A stretch of DNA of 64,000 nt from JAAYUD01 sp041907665 (GTDB lineage: Bacteria > Bacteroidota > Bacteroidia > Bacteroidales > Bacteroidaceae). The translations under genes were made by a program, and so were the position numbers. Shown here one piece after another: positions 46,587 through 55,786 of the stretch. Within the stretch, counting starts at the first letter, position 1. Each line of letters begins with the position of its first letter. Where the stretch lies: positions 77,298 to 141,297 of the forward strand of contig JAYRGW010000003.1 of the NCBI GenBank assembly GCA_041907665.1. Reading direction: 5' to 3'. Under the pieces are notes generated by a model, which was not told where the DNA came from, ran no database searches, and worked only from the letters and a program-made list of their open reading frames with translations.

Positions 46587-46664
46587 TGGTGGGCGTTGAC
46601 GGATTCGAACCGCCGACCCTCTGCTTGTAAGGCAGATGCTCTGAACCAGCTGAGCTAAACGCCC
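46587..46664 (-). tRNA. tRNA-Val (anticodon UAC), distal copy
   Basis: Reading the minus strand gives acceptor GGGCGTT / AACGCCC, the D-arm GCTCAGCTGGTTCAGAGC, anticodon stem TCTGC / GCAGA around loop CTTACAA (anticodon TAC), and T-arm GGCGGTTCGAATCCGTC. The CCA end is encoded at 46587-46589. Identical over its length to the copy at 46702-46779, with which it is cotranscribed. Confidence 0.97.
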
Positions 46665-46701
46665 GATTCTGTTTGAAATGGGAAGTGAATAGAGTTGTAA
46701 T

Positions 46702-46779
46702 TGGTGGGCGTTGACGGATTCGAACCGCCGACCCTCTGCTTGTAAGGCAGATGCTCTGAACCAGCTGAGCTAAACGCCC
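46702..46779 (-). tRNA. tRNA-Val (anticodon UAC), proximal copy
   Basis: Same cloverleaf and TAC anticodon as the neighbouring copy, CCA encoded at 46702-46704. The 37-bp spacer between the copies is unique. It is the first gene of the transcript starting near 46800. Confidence 0.97.
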
Positions 46780-46804
46780 ATTCACTTCCTGTTCAAAAGT
46801 GACG

Positions 46805-46812
46805 CAAAGGTA
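46805..46812 (-). promoter_or_regulatory. -7 promoter element of the tRNA-Val transcript
   Basis: TACCTTTG on the minus strand, 25 bp before the tRNA. A TTGG about 21 bp further upstream (46834-46837) may be the -33 element. Confidence 0.5.
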
Positions 46813-46972
46813 GTGCTATTTTTAATACCAGCCAAGAAAAATATCCATTATTTTTCAAAAATATTTTCTTTGTATTGAAAAATAGGGTGTTACAAATCAA
46901 TGAAAATTGTCGTTTTATAGTTTCTTATTTATTTTTGTTTGAATTGTTGATGGTAAAGTCAGTAAAAAGAAC

Positions 46973-46980
46973 TATTTTTG
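46973..46980 (+). promoter_or_regulatory. -7 promoter element of purB
   Basis: TATTTTTG, 24 bp before the purB ATG. The -33 partner is unclear. Confidence 0.45.
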
Positions 46981-47004
46981 CTGCTCAATAATATTTGATA
47001 TATA

Positions 47005-48351
47005 ATGAATTTGGATGTATTAACTGCAATTTCTCCTATAGATGGTCGTTATCGTGGAAAGACTGAACGGCTTGCAGACTATTTTTCCGAATATGCGCTA
47101 ATGAAATATCGCGTTCGGGTTGAAGTGGAATATTTTATTACTTTATGCGAGCTGCCTCTGCCGCAATTGAAGAGTATTGATCATAAACTGTTTCCTGCTT
47201 TTCGTTCTATCTATACGGCTTTTTCGGAAGAAGATGGAAAACGTATAAAAGAGATAGAAAGTGTAACCAATCACGATGTGAAAGCAATAGAGTATTTTCT
47301 AAAAGAAAAATTTGATGCTATTGGTGGATTGGATGCTTATAAAGAGTTTATCCATTTTGGTTTGACTTCACAAGATATAAACAATACTTCTGTTCCTTTA
47401 TCTATTAAGGATGCACTTCATGATGTGTATTATCCTATGCTGGAGGAACTTATTGATCAACTAAAAACGTATGCGAACGAGTGGGCCGATGTGCCGATGC
47501 TTGCACGTACACATGGACAACCTGCTTCTCCTACGCGTTTGGGAAAAGAAATCCAGGTTTACGTTTATCGTTTGGAACGTCAGCTGGCTTCTTTAAAGTC
47601 TTGTGCTATTACTGCTAAGTTTGGCGGAGCAACCGGAAATTTCAACGCTCACCATGTAGCTTATCCGAATTTTGATTGGAAAGATTTCGGGAATCGTTTT
47701 GTTTCTGAAAAATTGGGATTGGAACGTGAAGAGTTTACTACGCAAATATCCAATTATGACAATTTGTCGGCGGTATTTGATGCTATGCGTCGTATCAATG
47801 TGATAATGGTCGATATGGATCGTGATTTTTGGATGTATGTTTCTTTGGAATATTTCAAGCAGAAAATCAAAGCTGGTGAAGTAGGTTCGAGTGCTATGCC
47901 TCATAAGGTGAATCCTATAGACTTTGAAAATTCGGAAGGAAATTTGGTATTGGCAAATGCGATATTGGAACGCCTTGCAGAGAAGTTGCCAATGTCGAGG
48001 TTGCAACGTGATTTGACCGACTCTACTGTACTTCGCAATGTGGGTGTACCTTTTGGTCATGCTGTAATTGCTATACAAAGTTCGCTGAAGGGACTTCGTA
48101 AATTGCTCCTTAATAAAGATGTTATCTTTCGCGATTTAGATAATTGTTGGAGTGTGGTAGCCGAAGCTATTCAAACTGTTCTGCGGCGTGAGGCTTATCC
48201 ACATCCGTATGAAGCGCTCAAGGCTCTCACTAGAACAAACAAAGCAATAACCGAAGAATCGATAAAAGAATTTATAGAAGAATTGAATGTAAGCGAAGAT
48301 ATAAAAAAGGAACTGAGGGCAATAACCCCTCATAATTATACTGGAATTTAA
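47005..48351 (+). CDS. purB: Adenylosuccinate lyase
   Basis: PurB removes fumarate from SAICAR and from adenylosuccinate in purine synthesis. The 448-residue protein belongs to the fumarase/aspartase superfamily: ISPIDGRYRGKTERLADYFSEY at the N-terminus, HFGLTSQDINNTS, ARTHGQPASPT and the signature loop GSSAMPHKVNPIDFENSEGN containing the catalytic Ser region. Length and motifs are those of the E. coli-type enzyme. A short hairpin GACC-gtga-GGTC with a T-rich tail follows at about 48392-48424 and may attenuate read-through to the pseudouridine synthase gene. Confidence 0.96.
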   Translation: MNLDVLTAISPIDGRYRGKTERLADYFSEYALMKYRVRVEVEYFITLCELPLPQLKSIDHKLFPAFRSIYTAFSEEDGKRIKEIESVTNHDVKAIEYFLKEKFDAIGGLDAYKEFIHFGLTSQDINNTSVPLSIKDALHDVYYPMLEELIDQLKTYANEWADVPMLARTHGQPASPTRLGKEIQVYVYRLERQLASLKSCAITAKFGGATGNFNAHHVAYPNFDWKDFGNRFVSEKLGLEREEFTTQISNYDNLSAVFDAMRRINVIMVDMDRDFWMYVSLEYFKQKIKAGEVGSSAMPHKVNPIDFENSEGNLVLANAILERLAEKLPMSRLQRDLTDSTVLRNVGVPFGHAVIAIQSSLKGLRKLLLNKDVIFRDLDNCWSVVAEAIQTVLRREAYPHPYEALKALTRTNKAITEESIKEFIEELNVSEDIKKELRAITPHNYTGI

Positions 48352-48434
48352 TAACCTGATAAAAATAATTAAAACGTTTAGAGTGAATTTTCCGACCGTG
48401 AGGTCAGTGTTTAATTTTTTATTCGAATAGAAAG

Positions 48435-49976
48435 ATGGATACTAAAAATGAAGAATGGCAAGATTCTAATCATGCCGAAAACACAGATTTTAACCGTGAT
48501 GGTAATAAAATTAGTGACGAAGAAAGAAAGACAATAAGTCGTTCTGGCTCGTTTGGGTCTGATTCGGATGGCTCTCGTCCTCATCGCCCACGTATTAATT
48601 CGGTTTATAGAAGTAATGGAACGAGCAATTATCGTCCCCGTTACGAGAATAACGAAGGTGGTGCGGATGGAACGACAGAAAATCGTCCTTATCGTCCGCG
48701 TTATAATTCGGGCAACCGAGATAATAACAGCGGTTATAATAATGGTGGATATAATAATGGCGGCGGTTATCGCCCTCGTTATAATAATAATGATCAAGAA
48801 GGTGGCGGTCAGCGCCCTTATCGTCCTCGGTATAATTCTGAAGGCAGAGATAATAATGGCGGCTACAACAACAATGGCGGCGGTTATCGTCCTCGTTATA
48901 ATAATAACGGTCAGGAAAACGGTGGCCAAAGGCCTTATCGTCCCCGTTATAATTCTGAAGGTAGAGATAACAATGGCGGCTACAATAATGGTGGTGGCTA
49001 TAATAATAATGGTGGCGGTTACAACAACGGTGGCTATCGTCCTCGCTATAATAATTCCAATAATGGTGGTTATGGCAATGACGGCTATAATAACGGCGGT
49101 TATAATAATGGTGGGCAACGTCCGTTCAGACCTCGTCCCAATAATAATTATCGGCAACAAGGTGGCGGCTTCCGTCCTCGTAGCAATGATTATGATCCCA
49201 ATGCTAAATACAGTGTTAGAAAACAGATTGAATATAAGGAACTCAATGTAGATCCTAATGAACCGATTCGTTTAAATAAATTTCTTGCTAATGCCGGCAT
49301 TTGCTCTCGTCGTGAGGCTGATGAGTTTATTCAGGCAGGAGTCGTTTCGGTAAATGGTGTCGTTGTATCCGAATTGGGAACAAAGATTAAACGTTCTGAT
49401 GAGGTGAAATTCCATGATCAACCTGTGAAGATCGAACGTAAGGTTTATGTTATATTGAATAAACCGAAAAATTGCGTTACAACTTCTGATGATCCTCAGG
49501 AACGTCATACGGTAATGGAATTGGTAAAAGATGCTTGTAATGAACGCATATATCCGGTGGGGCGTCTTGATCGCAATACGACGGGAGTTCTTTTGTTGAC
49601 GAATGATGGTGATTTGGCTTCGAAGCTGACTCATCCTAAATTCTTGAAAAAGAAAATTTATCATGTTACGTTGGATAAGAATGTGACTCGCGGTGATTTG
49701 GATAAAGTTGTGGGCGGCGTTACTCTCGAAGATGGTGAAATACATGCTGATGCAGCTGAGTTTGCATCTGAAGAAAATAAAAATGAAGTAGGTGTTGAAA
49801 TACATTCAGGCAAAAATCGTATTGTACGTCGTATCTTTGAATCACTTGGATATAGAGTGATCAAGTTGGATAGAGTATTTTTTGCCGGACTTACAAAGAA
49901 AGGACTTCGTCGTGGAGAATGGCGTTATCTGACGGAGAAGGAACTCGACTTCCTCCGTATGGGTTCTTTCGAATAA
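48435..49976 (+). CDS. RsuA/RluB-family rRNA pseudouridine synthase with a long Asn/Gly/Arg/Tyr-rich N-terminal tail
   Basis: The C-terminal 265 residues are a complete RsuA/RluB/E/F-type enzyme. An S4 RNA-binding domain comes first (about 275-335; IRLNKFLANAGICSRREADEF). The synthase domain follows, with catalytic Asp379 in GRLDRNTTGVLLLTNDGDLAS and the later GKNRIVRRIFESLGY. It should modify rRNA, probably 23S. The first 240 residues are disordered and repetitive, with three imperfect copies of a unit around RPYRPRYNSEGRDNNGGYNN and many NNGGGYRPRYN segments. This composition recalls RGG/YGG-type RNA-binding tails. The tail is in frame with no internal stop and begins after a plausible start. 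asnS follows after 23 bp. Confidence 0.93.
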   Translation: MDTKNEEWQDSNHAENTDFNRDGNKISDEERKTISRSGSFGSDSDGSRPHRPRINSVYRSNGTSNYRPRYENNEGGADGTTENRPYRPRYNSGNRDNNSGYNNGGYNNGGGYRPRYNNNDQEGGGQRPYRPRYNSEGRDNNGGYNNNGGGYRPRYNNNGQENGGQRPYRPRYNSEGRDNNGGYNNGGGYNNNGGGYNNGGYRPRYNNSNNGGYGNDGYNNGGYNNGGQRPFRPRPNNNYRQQGGGFRPRSNDYDPNAKYSVRKQIEYKELNVDPNEPIRLNKFLANAGICSRREADEFIQAGVVSVNGVVVSELGTKIKRSDEVKFHDQPVKIERKVYVILNKPKNCVTTSDDPQERHTVMELVKDACNERIYPVGRLDRNTTGVLLLTNDGDLASKLTHPKFLKKKIYHVTLDKNVTRGDLDKVVGGVTLEDGEIHADAAEFASEENKNEVGVEIHSGKNRIVRRIFESLGYRVIKLDRVFFAGLTKKGLRRGEWRYLTEKELDFLRMGSFE

Positions 49977-49999
49977 TTGATATAATAGAGGACTGTTTT

Positions 50000-51403
50000 A
50001 TGGAAAAAATTGCTAGAACAAAAATTGTAGATTTGTTAGAGCGCCAAGATTATGGTGCTATAGTTAATGTAAAAGGATGGGTTCGTACTCGCCGCGGTAG
50101 TAAAAAAGTTGCTTTTATTGCTCTTAACGACGGTTCTACAATTAATAATGTTCAGATAGTTGCCGACCCTGCAGCTTTTAGTGAAGATGTTTTCAAAGAA
50201 GTAACAACAGGTGCTTGTTTAAGTATCAATGGTGAAATGGTTCAGTCTCAAGGTTCTGGTCAGAAGGTCGAAATTCAGGCTCACGATATAGAGGTCTTGG
50301 GAGTATGTGGTAGTGATTATCCTTTGCAAAAGAAAGGCCATTCGCTTGAGTTCTTGAGAGAAAAAGCGCATTTGCGTCTTCGTACCAATACTTTTGGATC
50401 GGTATTTCGTGTGAGAAGCCAGATGGCTTACGCTATACATTCTTTTTTTCAACAGAAAGGATTTGTATACTTTCATACGCCTATTATTACGGCTTCCGAT
50501 TGCGAAGGTGCCGGACAAATGTTTCAGGTGACAACTCAAAACCTTTATGACTTGAAGAAAGATGCAAATGGATCTATTCTTTATGATGATGATTTCTTTG
50601 GCAAAATGACAAGTCTTACTGTTTCGGGGCAGCTTGAGGGCGAACTTGGTGCTACGGCTTTGGGTGCTATATATACTTTTGGACCTACATTTCGTGCCGA
50701 GAATTCTAATACTCCTCGCCACTTGGCTGAGTTTTGGATGATCGAACCAGAAGTGGCCTTCAATGAAATTCAAGAGAATATGGATCTGGCTGAAGAGTTT
50801 ATTAAATATTGTGTGAAATGGGCTCTTGACCACTGTCTGGACGATCTGAAATTCCTTAATGAAATGTATGATAAAGAGTTGATCTCTCGTTTGGAAGATA
50901 TACTGAAAGAGGATTTTGTTCGCTTACCATATACTGAAGGTATCAAAATATTGGAAGATGCCATTGCTCATGGGCAGAAGTTTGAATTCCCCGTTTATTG
51001 GGGTGTGGACTTGGCTTCGGAGCACGAACGTTTCCTTGTTGAAGAGCATTTTAAGCGTCCGGTTATTCTGACAGATTATCCTAAAGAGATTAAAGCTTTC
51101 TACATGAAAATGAATGAAGATGGTAAGACTGTTCGCGCCATGGATGTTCTGTTCCCTAAAATAGGAGAAATTATTGGTGGATCCGAGCGTGAGGCGGATT
51201 ATAATAAATTGTTAGCGGTTATTAAAGAACGCAATATCCCGATGAAAGACATGTCATGGTATCTTGATACTCGAAGATTTGGTACTTGCCCTCATTCTGG
51301 ATTCGGGTTAGGATTTGAAAGACTTATTTTGTTTGTCACGGGTATGGCAAATATTAGAGATGTTATTCCATTCCCTAGAACACCGAATAACGCAGAGTTT
51401 TAG
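50000..51403 (+). CDS. asnS: Asparaginyl-tRNA synthetase
   Basis: Class-IIb synthetase charging tRNA-Asn. The 467-residue protein starts at MEKIARTKIVDLL; a longer open frame upstream (from 49919) overlaps the pseudouridine synthase gene and is not used. An OB-fold anticodon-binding domain (about 15-105; VNVKGWVRTRRGSKKVAFIAL) precedes the catalytic domain. Motif 2 is FRAENSNTPRHLAEFWMIEPE and motif 3 GFGLGFERLILFVTG. It probably shares a transcript with the upstream gene. Confidence 0.96.
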   Translation: MEKIARTKIVDLLERQDYGAIVNVKGWVRTRRGSKKVAFIALNDGSTINNVQIVADPAAFSEDVFKEVTTGACLSINGEMVQSQGSGQKVEIQAHDIEVLGVCGSDYPLQKKGHSLEFLREKAHLRLRTNTFGSVFRVRSQMAYAIHSFFQQKGFVYFHTPIITASDCEGAGQMFQVTTQNLYDLKKDANGSILYDDDFFGKMTSLTVSGQLEGELGATALGAIYTFGPTFRAENSNTPRHLAEFWMIEPEVAFNEIQENMDLAEEFIKYCVKWALDHCLDDLKFLNEMYDKELISRLEDILKEDFVRLPYTEGIKILEDAIAHGQKFEFPVYWGVDLASEHERFLVEEHFKRPVILTDYPKEIKAFYMKMNEDGKTVRAMDVLFPKIGEIIGGSEREADYNKLLAVIKERNIPMKDMSWYLDTRRFGTCPHSGFGLGFERLILFVTGMANIRDVIPFPRTPNNAEF

Positions 51404-51434
51404 TTATAATCGTTTTGACGATTAATAAATATTG

Positions 51435-51527
51435 ACTGAGGCTATTGAGTTTATTGGAGCTTCTAAACTGCTGGAAAAAATGAAAAACAGTGGATTTGTG
51501 CGCTTTAATAATCTTGGTAGCCTCAGT
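51435..51527 (+). other. Stem-loop-forming segment between asnS and the rplM promoter
   Basis: A perfect 10-bp pair, ACTGAGGCTA (51435-51444) with TAGCCTCAGT (51518-51527), encloses 73 nt with a further internal pair AGTTTA / TAAACT. There is no T run after it, so it is not an ordinary terminator, and it ends upstream of the rplM promoter. It could be the 3' end of the asnS mRNA or a separate small RNA. Confidence 0.4.
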
Positions 51528-51565
51528 AATTATTATCGCTGTGTTTCAAAAAAAGATAGAATTGC

Positions 51566-51596
51566 TTTGTCAGTTTAAAGAAAAGCAGTAATTTTG
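51566..51596 (+). promoter_or_regulatory. Promoter of the rplM-rpsI operon
   Basis: TTTG at 51566-51569 and TAATTTTG at 51589-51596, 19 bp apart. It leaves a leader of about 120 nt before rplM, with a GGCTTC...GGCCGAAG segment that may fold and could serve for feedback control by L13, as is common for ribosomal operons. Confidence 0.6.
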
Positions 51597-51726
51597 CAAG
51601 CCGATTATTATCTTAACAAAGATAAAAAACATTAGTTCATAGCATTTTGGCTTCTTTTTGGCCGAAGAGGTTAACGTGCGGTGAAAGAATTTATTAGTAG
51701 TAACAATTAAAAAAATTAAATCAAGA

Positions 51727-52188
51727 GTGGATACTTTAAGTTACAAGACCATTTCTGCAAACAAAGAGACGGTGACCAAAGAATGGGTTGTTGTTGATGC
51801 GGCCGGCCAGTCACTTGGCCGTCTGGGCTCTAAAGTTGCAAAGCTATTGAGAGGAAAGTATAAACCAAACTTTACTCCTCACGTAGATTGTGGTGATAAT
51901 GTAATCATTATCAATGCCAGCAAAGTAAAATTAACCGGAAATAAATGGAATGATAGAATCTATTTTAGATTCTCAGGCTATCCTGGTGGTCAGACACCGT
52001 ATACTCCTGCTTTCTTGTTTAAGAAACCGAACGGAGAAGACCGTTTGTTGAGAAAAGTTGTTAGAGGTATGTTGCCTAAAAATAAATTGGGTGATAAGCT
52101 GATTAATAATCTGTATGTTTACGCAGGTAACGAACACAGTCAGCAGGCTCAACAACCAAAGACTATAGATATTAATTCATTAAAATAA
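51727..52188 (+). CDS. rplM: 50S ribosomal protein L13
   Basis: Ribosomal protein uL13 of the large subunit. 153 residues, with WVVVDAAGQSLGRLGSKVAKLLRGK near the N-terminus, HVDCGDNVIIINA and LRKVVRGMLPKNKLG. The start is a GTG at 51727, the only in-frame start that gives the family N-terminus. It is followed after 9 bp by rpsI, the standard L13-S9 pair. Confidence 0.97.
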   Translation: MDTLSYKTISANKETVTKEWVVVDAAGQSLGRLGSKVAKLLRGKYKPNFTPHVDCGDNVIIINASKVKLTGNKWNDRIYFRFSGYPGGQTPYTPAFLFKKPNGEDRLLRKVVRGMLPKNKLGDKLINNLYVYAGNEHSQQAQQPKTIDINSLK

Positions 52189-52197
52189 GGAGAAAGG

Positions 52198-52584
52198 ATG
52201 GAAGTAATTAACGCATTAGGAAGACGTAAAAGTGCTGTGGCACGTGTTTTCGTTAGCGAAGGCTCCGGTAAAATCATAATCAATAAAAAAGACCTTACAG
52301 AATATTTCCCTTCATCAATTATGCAATATGTTGTTAAACAACCATTGAACAAATTGGGTGTTGCCGAGAAATATGATGTTAAAGTAAACCTAGTAGGTGG
52401 TGGTTTCACTGGCCAGTCTCAAGCTCTTCGTTTGGCTATAGCTCGCGCATTAGTAAAAATCAATCCTGAAGATAAATCAGCTCTTCGTTCTGAAGGCTTT
52501 ATGACTCGTGATCCGCGCGCTGTTGAACGTAAGAAACCGGGTCGTCCAAAGGCACGCCGTAGATTCCAGTTCAGTAAACGTTAA
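52198..52584 (+). CDS. rpsI: 30S ribosomal protein S9
   Basis: Ribosomal protein uS9, 128 residues: NALGRRKSAVARVFVSEGSG at the start, GGGFTGQSQALRLAIARAL in the middle and the invariant basic C-terminus ending RRFQFSKR, whose tail reaches the P-site tRNA. Second gene of the rplM operon. Confidence 0.97.
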   Translation: MEVINALGRRKSAVARVFVSEGSGKIIINKKDLTEYFPSSIMQYVVKQPLNKLGVAEKYDVKVNLVGGGFTGQSQALRLAIARALVKINPEDKSALRSEGFMTRDPRAVERKKPGRPKARRRFQFSKR

Positions 52585-52709
52585 TATTTGCTCGAGCTTT
52601 GGGGTTTAGTATCTAAACTATCGGGACTCTACATCGTTTGTGTTAGGCTACTCGGTGGTTGGTTCATTATAACAAAAAGGAATGTAAACGCTTAAATAAT
52701 TAAAGAAAA

Positions 52710-53543
52710 ATGTCAAGAACAAATTTTGATACGCTGTTGGAAGCTGGTTGCCACTTCGGTCACCTTAAAAGAAAGTGGAATCCTGCAATGGCTCCTTATA
52801 TTTTTATGGAACGTAACGGTATCCATATCGTTGATCTTCACAAAACAGTAGTTAAAGTTGATGAAGCAGCCGATGCTTTGAAGCAAATAGCTAAGTCTGG
52901 TAAGAAGGTCTTATTTGTTGCTACTAAAAAACAGGCAAAACAAGTTGTTGCTGATAAAGCACAATCTGTTAGTATGCCTTACGTTATAGAACGTTGGCCG
53001 GGTGGTATGTTAACAAACTTCCCGACTATTCGTAAAGCTGTTAAGAAAATGGCCACCATCGACAAAATGAAAGCTGATGGTACTTACAGCAACCTTTCTA
53101 AAAGAGAAAATCTTCAGATAGATCGTCAACGCGCTAAACTCGACAAGAACTTAGGCTCAATTGCCGATTTGTCTCGTCTTCCGTCTGCTCTTTTCGTTGT
53201 TGACGTAATGAAAGAAAACATTGCAGTTCGTGAAGCAAAACGCTTAGGTATTCCTGTATTTGGAATTGTTGATACCAATTCGGATCCTTCTGATATTGAC
53301 TTTATCATTCCGGCTAATGATGATGCAACAAAGTCTATTGAAGCTATTTTAGCTCCTTGCTGTGCTGCAATTGCCGAAGGTCTTGAAGAACGTAAGGCTG
53401 AGAAAATTGATATGGAAGCAGCAGGCGAAGTTAAAGTTTCTGCCGCTGGAAAGAAAAATACCAGAGCCCGTATCGATAAGAAAGATAATGAGGCTATCAA
53501 TGAAGCTAAGCGTGCTGCGGTAGCTAAAGATGAAGAAGAATAA
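52710..53543 (+). CDS. rpsB: 30S ribosomal protein S2
   Basis: Ribosomal protein uS2. 277 residues, typical segments LEAGCHFGHLKRKWNPAMAP, ERWPGGMLTNF and GIPVFGIVDTNSDPSDIDF. The C-terminal 50 residues are a charged Lys/Ala/Glu extension common in Bacteroidota. A 125-bp interval separates it from rpsI and contains a possible hairpin (TTTAG / CTAAA), so it may have its own leader. tsf follows after 28 bp. Confidence 0.97.
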   Translation: MSRTNFDTLLEAGCHFGHLKRKWNPAMAPYIFMERNGIHIVDLHKTVVKVDEAADALKQIAKSGKKVLFVATKKQAKQVVADKAQSVSMPYVIERWPGGMLTNFPTIRKAVKKMATIDKMKADGTYSNLSKRENLQIDRQRAKLDKNLGSIADLSRLPSALFVVDVMKENIAVREAKRLGIPVFGIVDTNSDPSDIDFIIPANDDATKSIEAILAPCCAAIAEGLEERKAEKIDMEAAGEVKVSAAGKKNTRARIDKKDNEAINEAKRAAVAKDEEE

Positions 53544-53571
53544 TTTACGAACTTTTAATTGAAAGAAAATT

Positions 53572-54396
53572 ATGGCTGTTACTATAGCTGATATTCAGCA
53601 CCTTCGCAAAATGACAGGTGCAGGCATGATGGATTGCAAAAAGGCACTTATCGAAGCTGATAATGATTTTGATAAAGCGATGGAAATTATCCGTAAGAAG
53701 GGTCAGGCTGTTGCTGCAAAGCGTTCCGACAGAGATGCTTCGGAAGGTTGCGTGATTGCTAAATCTACCGGTAAGTATGCTGCAATGATTGCTTTGAAAT
53801 GCGAGACTGATTTTGTTGCTAAGAATGTTGATTTCGTTAAATTGACAAACGATATATTGGATGCTGCTATGGCTGCTAAGGCTACTGATTTGGATGCTGT
53901 TTTGGCTCTTCCTTTCGGTAATGGTACTGTTGCCAATGCTATTACAGACCGCAGCGGTATTACTGGTGAAAAAATGGAACTTGATGGCTATTATTTTGTT
54001 GAAGGTGGAACAGCTTCGGCTTATATTCATCCGGGAAACAAATTGGCTACTTTAGTTGCATTGAACCAAGAAGGAAAAGAGGCTCAAGGACATGAGTTAG
54101 GTATGCAAATTGCTGCTATGAATCCAGTATCAATCAGTCCGGATGATATTCCTGCTGATGTTTTGGCTCGTGAGAAAGAAGTTGCTGCCGACAAAGCTCG
54201 TGAAGAGGGTAAGCCTGAAAATCTTATCGAGAATATCGTTAATGGACGAATGAATAAATTTTATAAAGAAGCTTGCCTGTTGAATCAAGAGTTCGTTATG
54301 AACGATGCTAAACAGAGTGTAGCTAAATATTTGGATGATGAGAGTAAGGGATTGACTGTTACAGCTTTCCAACGTTTCTCTCTTAATGCTGAATAA
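53572..54396 (+). CDS. tsf: Translation elongation factor Ts
   Basis: EF-Ts is the nucleotide exchange factor that recycles EF-Tu. 274 residues, with the UBA-like N-terminus (IQHLRKMTGAGMMDCKKALIEA), the core TDFVAKN contact motif (CETDFVAKNVDF) and the C-terminal NQEFVMNDAKQSVAKYL segment. Standard rpsB-tsf pair ending in a strong terminator. Confidence 0.97.
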   Translation: MAVTIADIQHLRKMTGAGMMDCKKALIEADNDFDKAMEIIRKKGQAVAAKRSDRDASEGCVIAKSTGKYAAMIALKCETDFVAKNVDFVKLTNDILDAAMAAKATDLDAVLALPFGNGTVANAITDRSGITGEKMELDGYYFVEGGTASAYIHPGNKLATLVALNQEGKEAQGHELGMQIAAMNPVSISPDDIPADVLAREKEVAADKAREEGKPENLIENIVNGRMNKFYKEACLLNQEFVMNDAKQSVAKYLDDESKGLTVTAFQRFSLNAE

Positions 54397-54435
54397 ATAG
54401 ATTTATTTTTTCATAATATTATGTTTTAATTGAAA

Positions 54436-54467
54436 AACGAGTGCATCGTGAGATGTACTCGTTTTTT
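54436..54467 (+). terminator. Intrinsic terminator of the rpsB-tsf operon
   Basis: Stem AACGAGTGCATC / GATGTACTCGTT (one G-T pair) with loop GTGA, followed by a T run. Confidence 0.88.
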
Positions 54468-54536
54468 GTTGATTTTAGTAGGCTTTGGCTAGTTGGTTTA
54501 GTCCCTTAAATTTTATTAGTGAGCCTGGTTTATCGC

Positions 54537-55712
54537 CTAGAGTGCTAGCTGATAGATTTGTTTTGTCTCTTCCTTAGATAGCTGCATGTACGAACCAATT
54601 AATTCACCTTTGTTCTCGTGAAGCTTTTTCACCAATAAATCAATATCCGGGTTTTCTATACCTAATTCTTTGAAGTTGATAGGCAATCCTAAAGAGCTCC
54701 AAAAATGCTTTAGATGTCTGACGCCTTCCAATGCTACTTCTTCTTTTTGTTCGGGATTTGCTGGAATATCCCAAACGCGAGTGGCAAATTGGTATGGCTT
54801 ATGTACGTTGTGTTTCGCCATATATGTCAGCCAAGCAGGGAAGATGACAGAAAGACCTGCACCATGAGTCACATTATAGACTGCGCTTACTTCATGCTCC
54901 ATGAAATGAGAACACCAACATTCTTGCATACCAAAAGCCGAAGTCCAATTGTGCGCAACCATTCCTGCCCACATTATATTAGCACGGGCACCATAATCTT
55001 TTGGATCTGCTATGATTTTAGGAGCCTCCTCAATAATGGCTTTATATAATCCTTCGCAGATCCTGTCTCCTGTCTCTACTTCTTCGGTATTTGTGAAATA
55101 GCGCTCACTTATGTGCACCATCATGTCGCATATACCTGCAACTGTTTGGCTTTGTGGAAGTGTAAACGTGAGTATTGGGTTCATAATAGAGAAAGTCGGA
55201 CGTAGATATTCAGGAACACGTAAACTTATCTTGTGCAGACCATCCAATTTAGTGATTACTGTATTACCGGAGCCTTCGCTACCGGCTGCCGGAATCGTTA
55301 ATACTACACCTACATTTAGTGCTTTTTCTACTGTAGCCTTGTTACAATAAAAATCCCAGAAATCTCCTTCGTACGGAACGCCTGCAGCGATAGCTTTTGC
55401 AGTATCGATGACAGATCCTCCACCTACAGCAAGTAGAAAATTGATGTGATTTTTGCGCACTAAGTCAATCCCCTTATAAACTTCTTTGTCTACGGGATTT
55501 GGTTGGATACCACCCATTTCTATAAAAGGAATATTCTCTGATGTCAAGGATGATTCGATCCGTTGAAGTAGTCCGCTGCGTACAATAGAGCCACCACCAT
55601 AGACAATAAGAACTTTCTCTGCACCATATTTGTGGCACAATTCTCCTACCTTATTTTCTGTGTCTTTTCCAAACACAAATTCTGTAGGGCTTCGAAATAC
55701 GAAATTATTCAT
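54537..55712 (-). CDS. Iron-containing (BDH/YqhD-type) alcohol dehydrogenase
   Basis: NAD(P)H-dependent reductase of aldehydes, 391 residues, group III metal-dependent ADH. The nucleotide-binding half has VLIVYGGGSIVRSG and AVGGGSVIDTAKAIA. The metal ligands of the C-terminal half are visible as the Asp in GICDMMVHISERYF (with nearby His) and the two His of WCSHFMEHEVSAVYNVTHGAGL. It resembles butanol dehydrogenase and YqhD, which detoxify short aldehydes or act in fermentation. It is transcribed alone, converging with tsf. Confidence 0.93.
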   Translation of the reverse strand: MNNFVFRSPTEFVFGKDTENKVGELCHKYGAEKVLIVYGGGSIVRSGLLQRIESSLTSENIPFIEMGGIQPNPVDKEVYKGIDLVRKNHINFLLAVGGGSVIDTAKAIAAGVPYEGDFWDFYCNKATVEKALNVGVVLTIPAAGSEGSGNTVITKLDGLHKISLRVPEYLRPTFSIMNPILTFTLPQSQTVAGICDMMVHISERYFTNTEEVETGDRICEGLYKAIIEEAPKIIADPKDYGARANIMWAGMVAHNWTSAFGMQECWCSHFMEHEVSAVYNVTHGAGLSVIFPAWLTYMAKHNVHKPYQFATRVWDIPANPEQKEEVALEGVRHLKHFWSSLGLPINFKELGIENPDIDLLVKKLHENKGELIGSYMQLSKEETKQIYQLAL

Positions 55713-55786
55713 AATAGCTATTTTAAATACATTGAAAGATAATGATTATAATCGGAGAAACAAAATAGTCTATTAATACAGTGAAT

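Noticed and set aside
46587..46779. Duplicate tRNA-Val genes as an unusual feature
   Set aside because: Tandem identical tRNA genes in one transcript are common in bacteria.
48411..49251. Long frames on both strands over the start of the pseudouridine synthase gene (249-codon minus, 232-codon plus)
   Set aside because: They are shadows of the Asn/Gly/Arg-rich repeats and consist almost only of Ile, Thr, Val and Ala; the S4/synthase frame is the real one.
49919..49999. Upstream start of asnS
   Set aside because: It overlaps the pseudouridine synthase coding end; family alignment begins at MEKIARTKIV.
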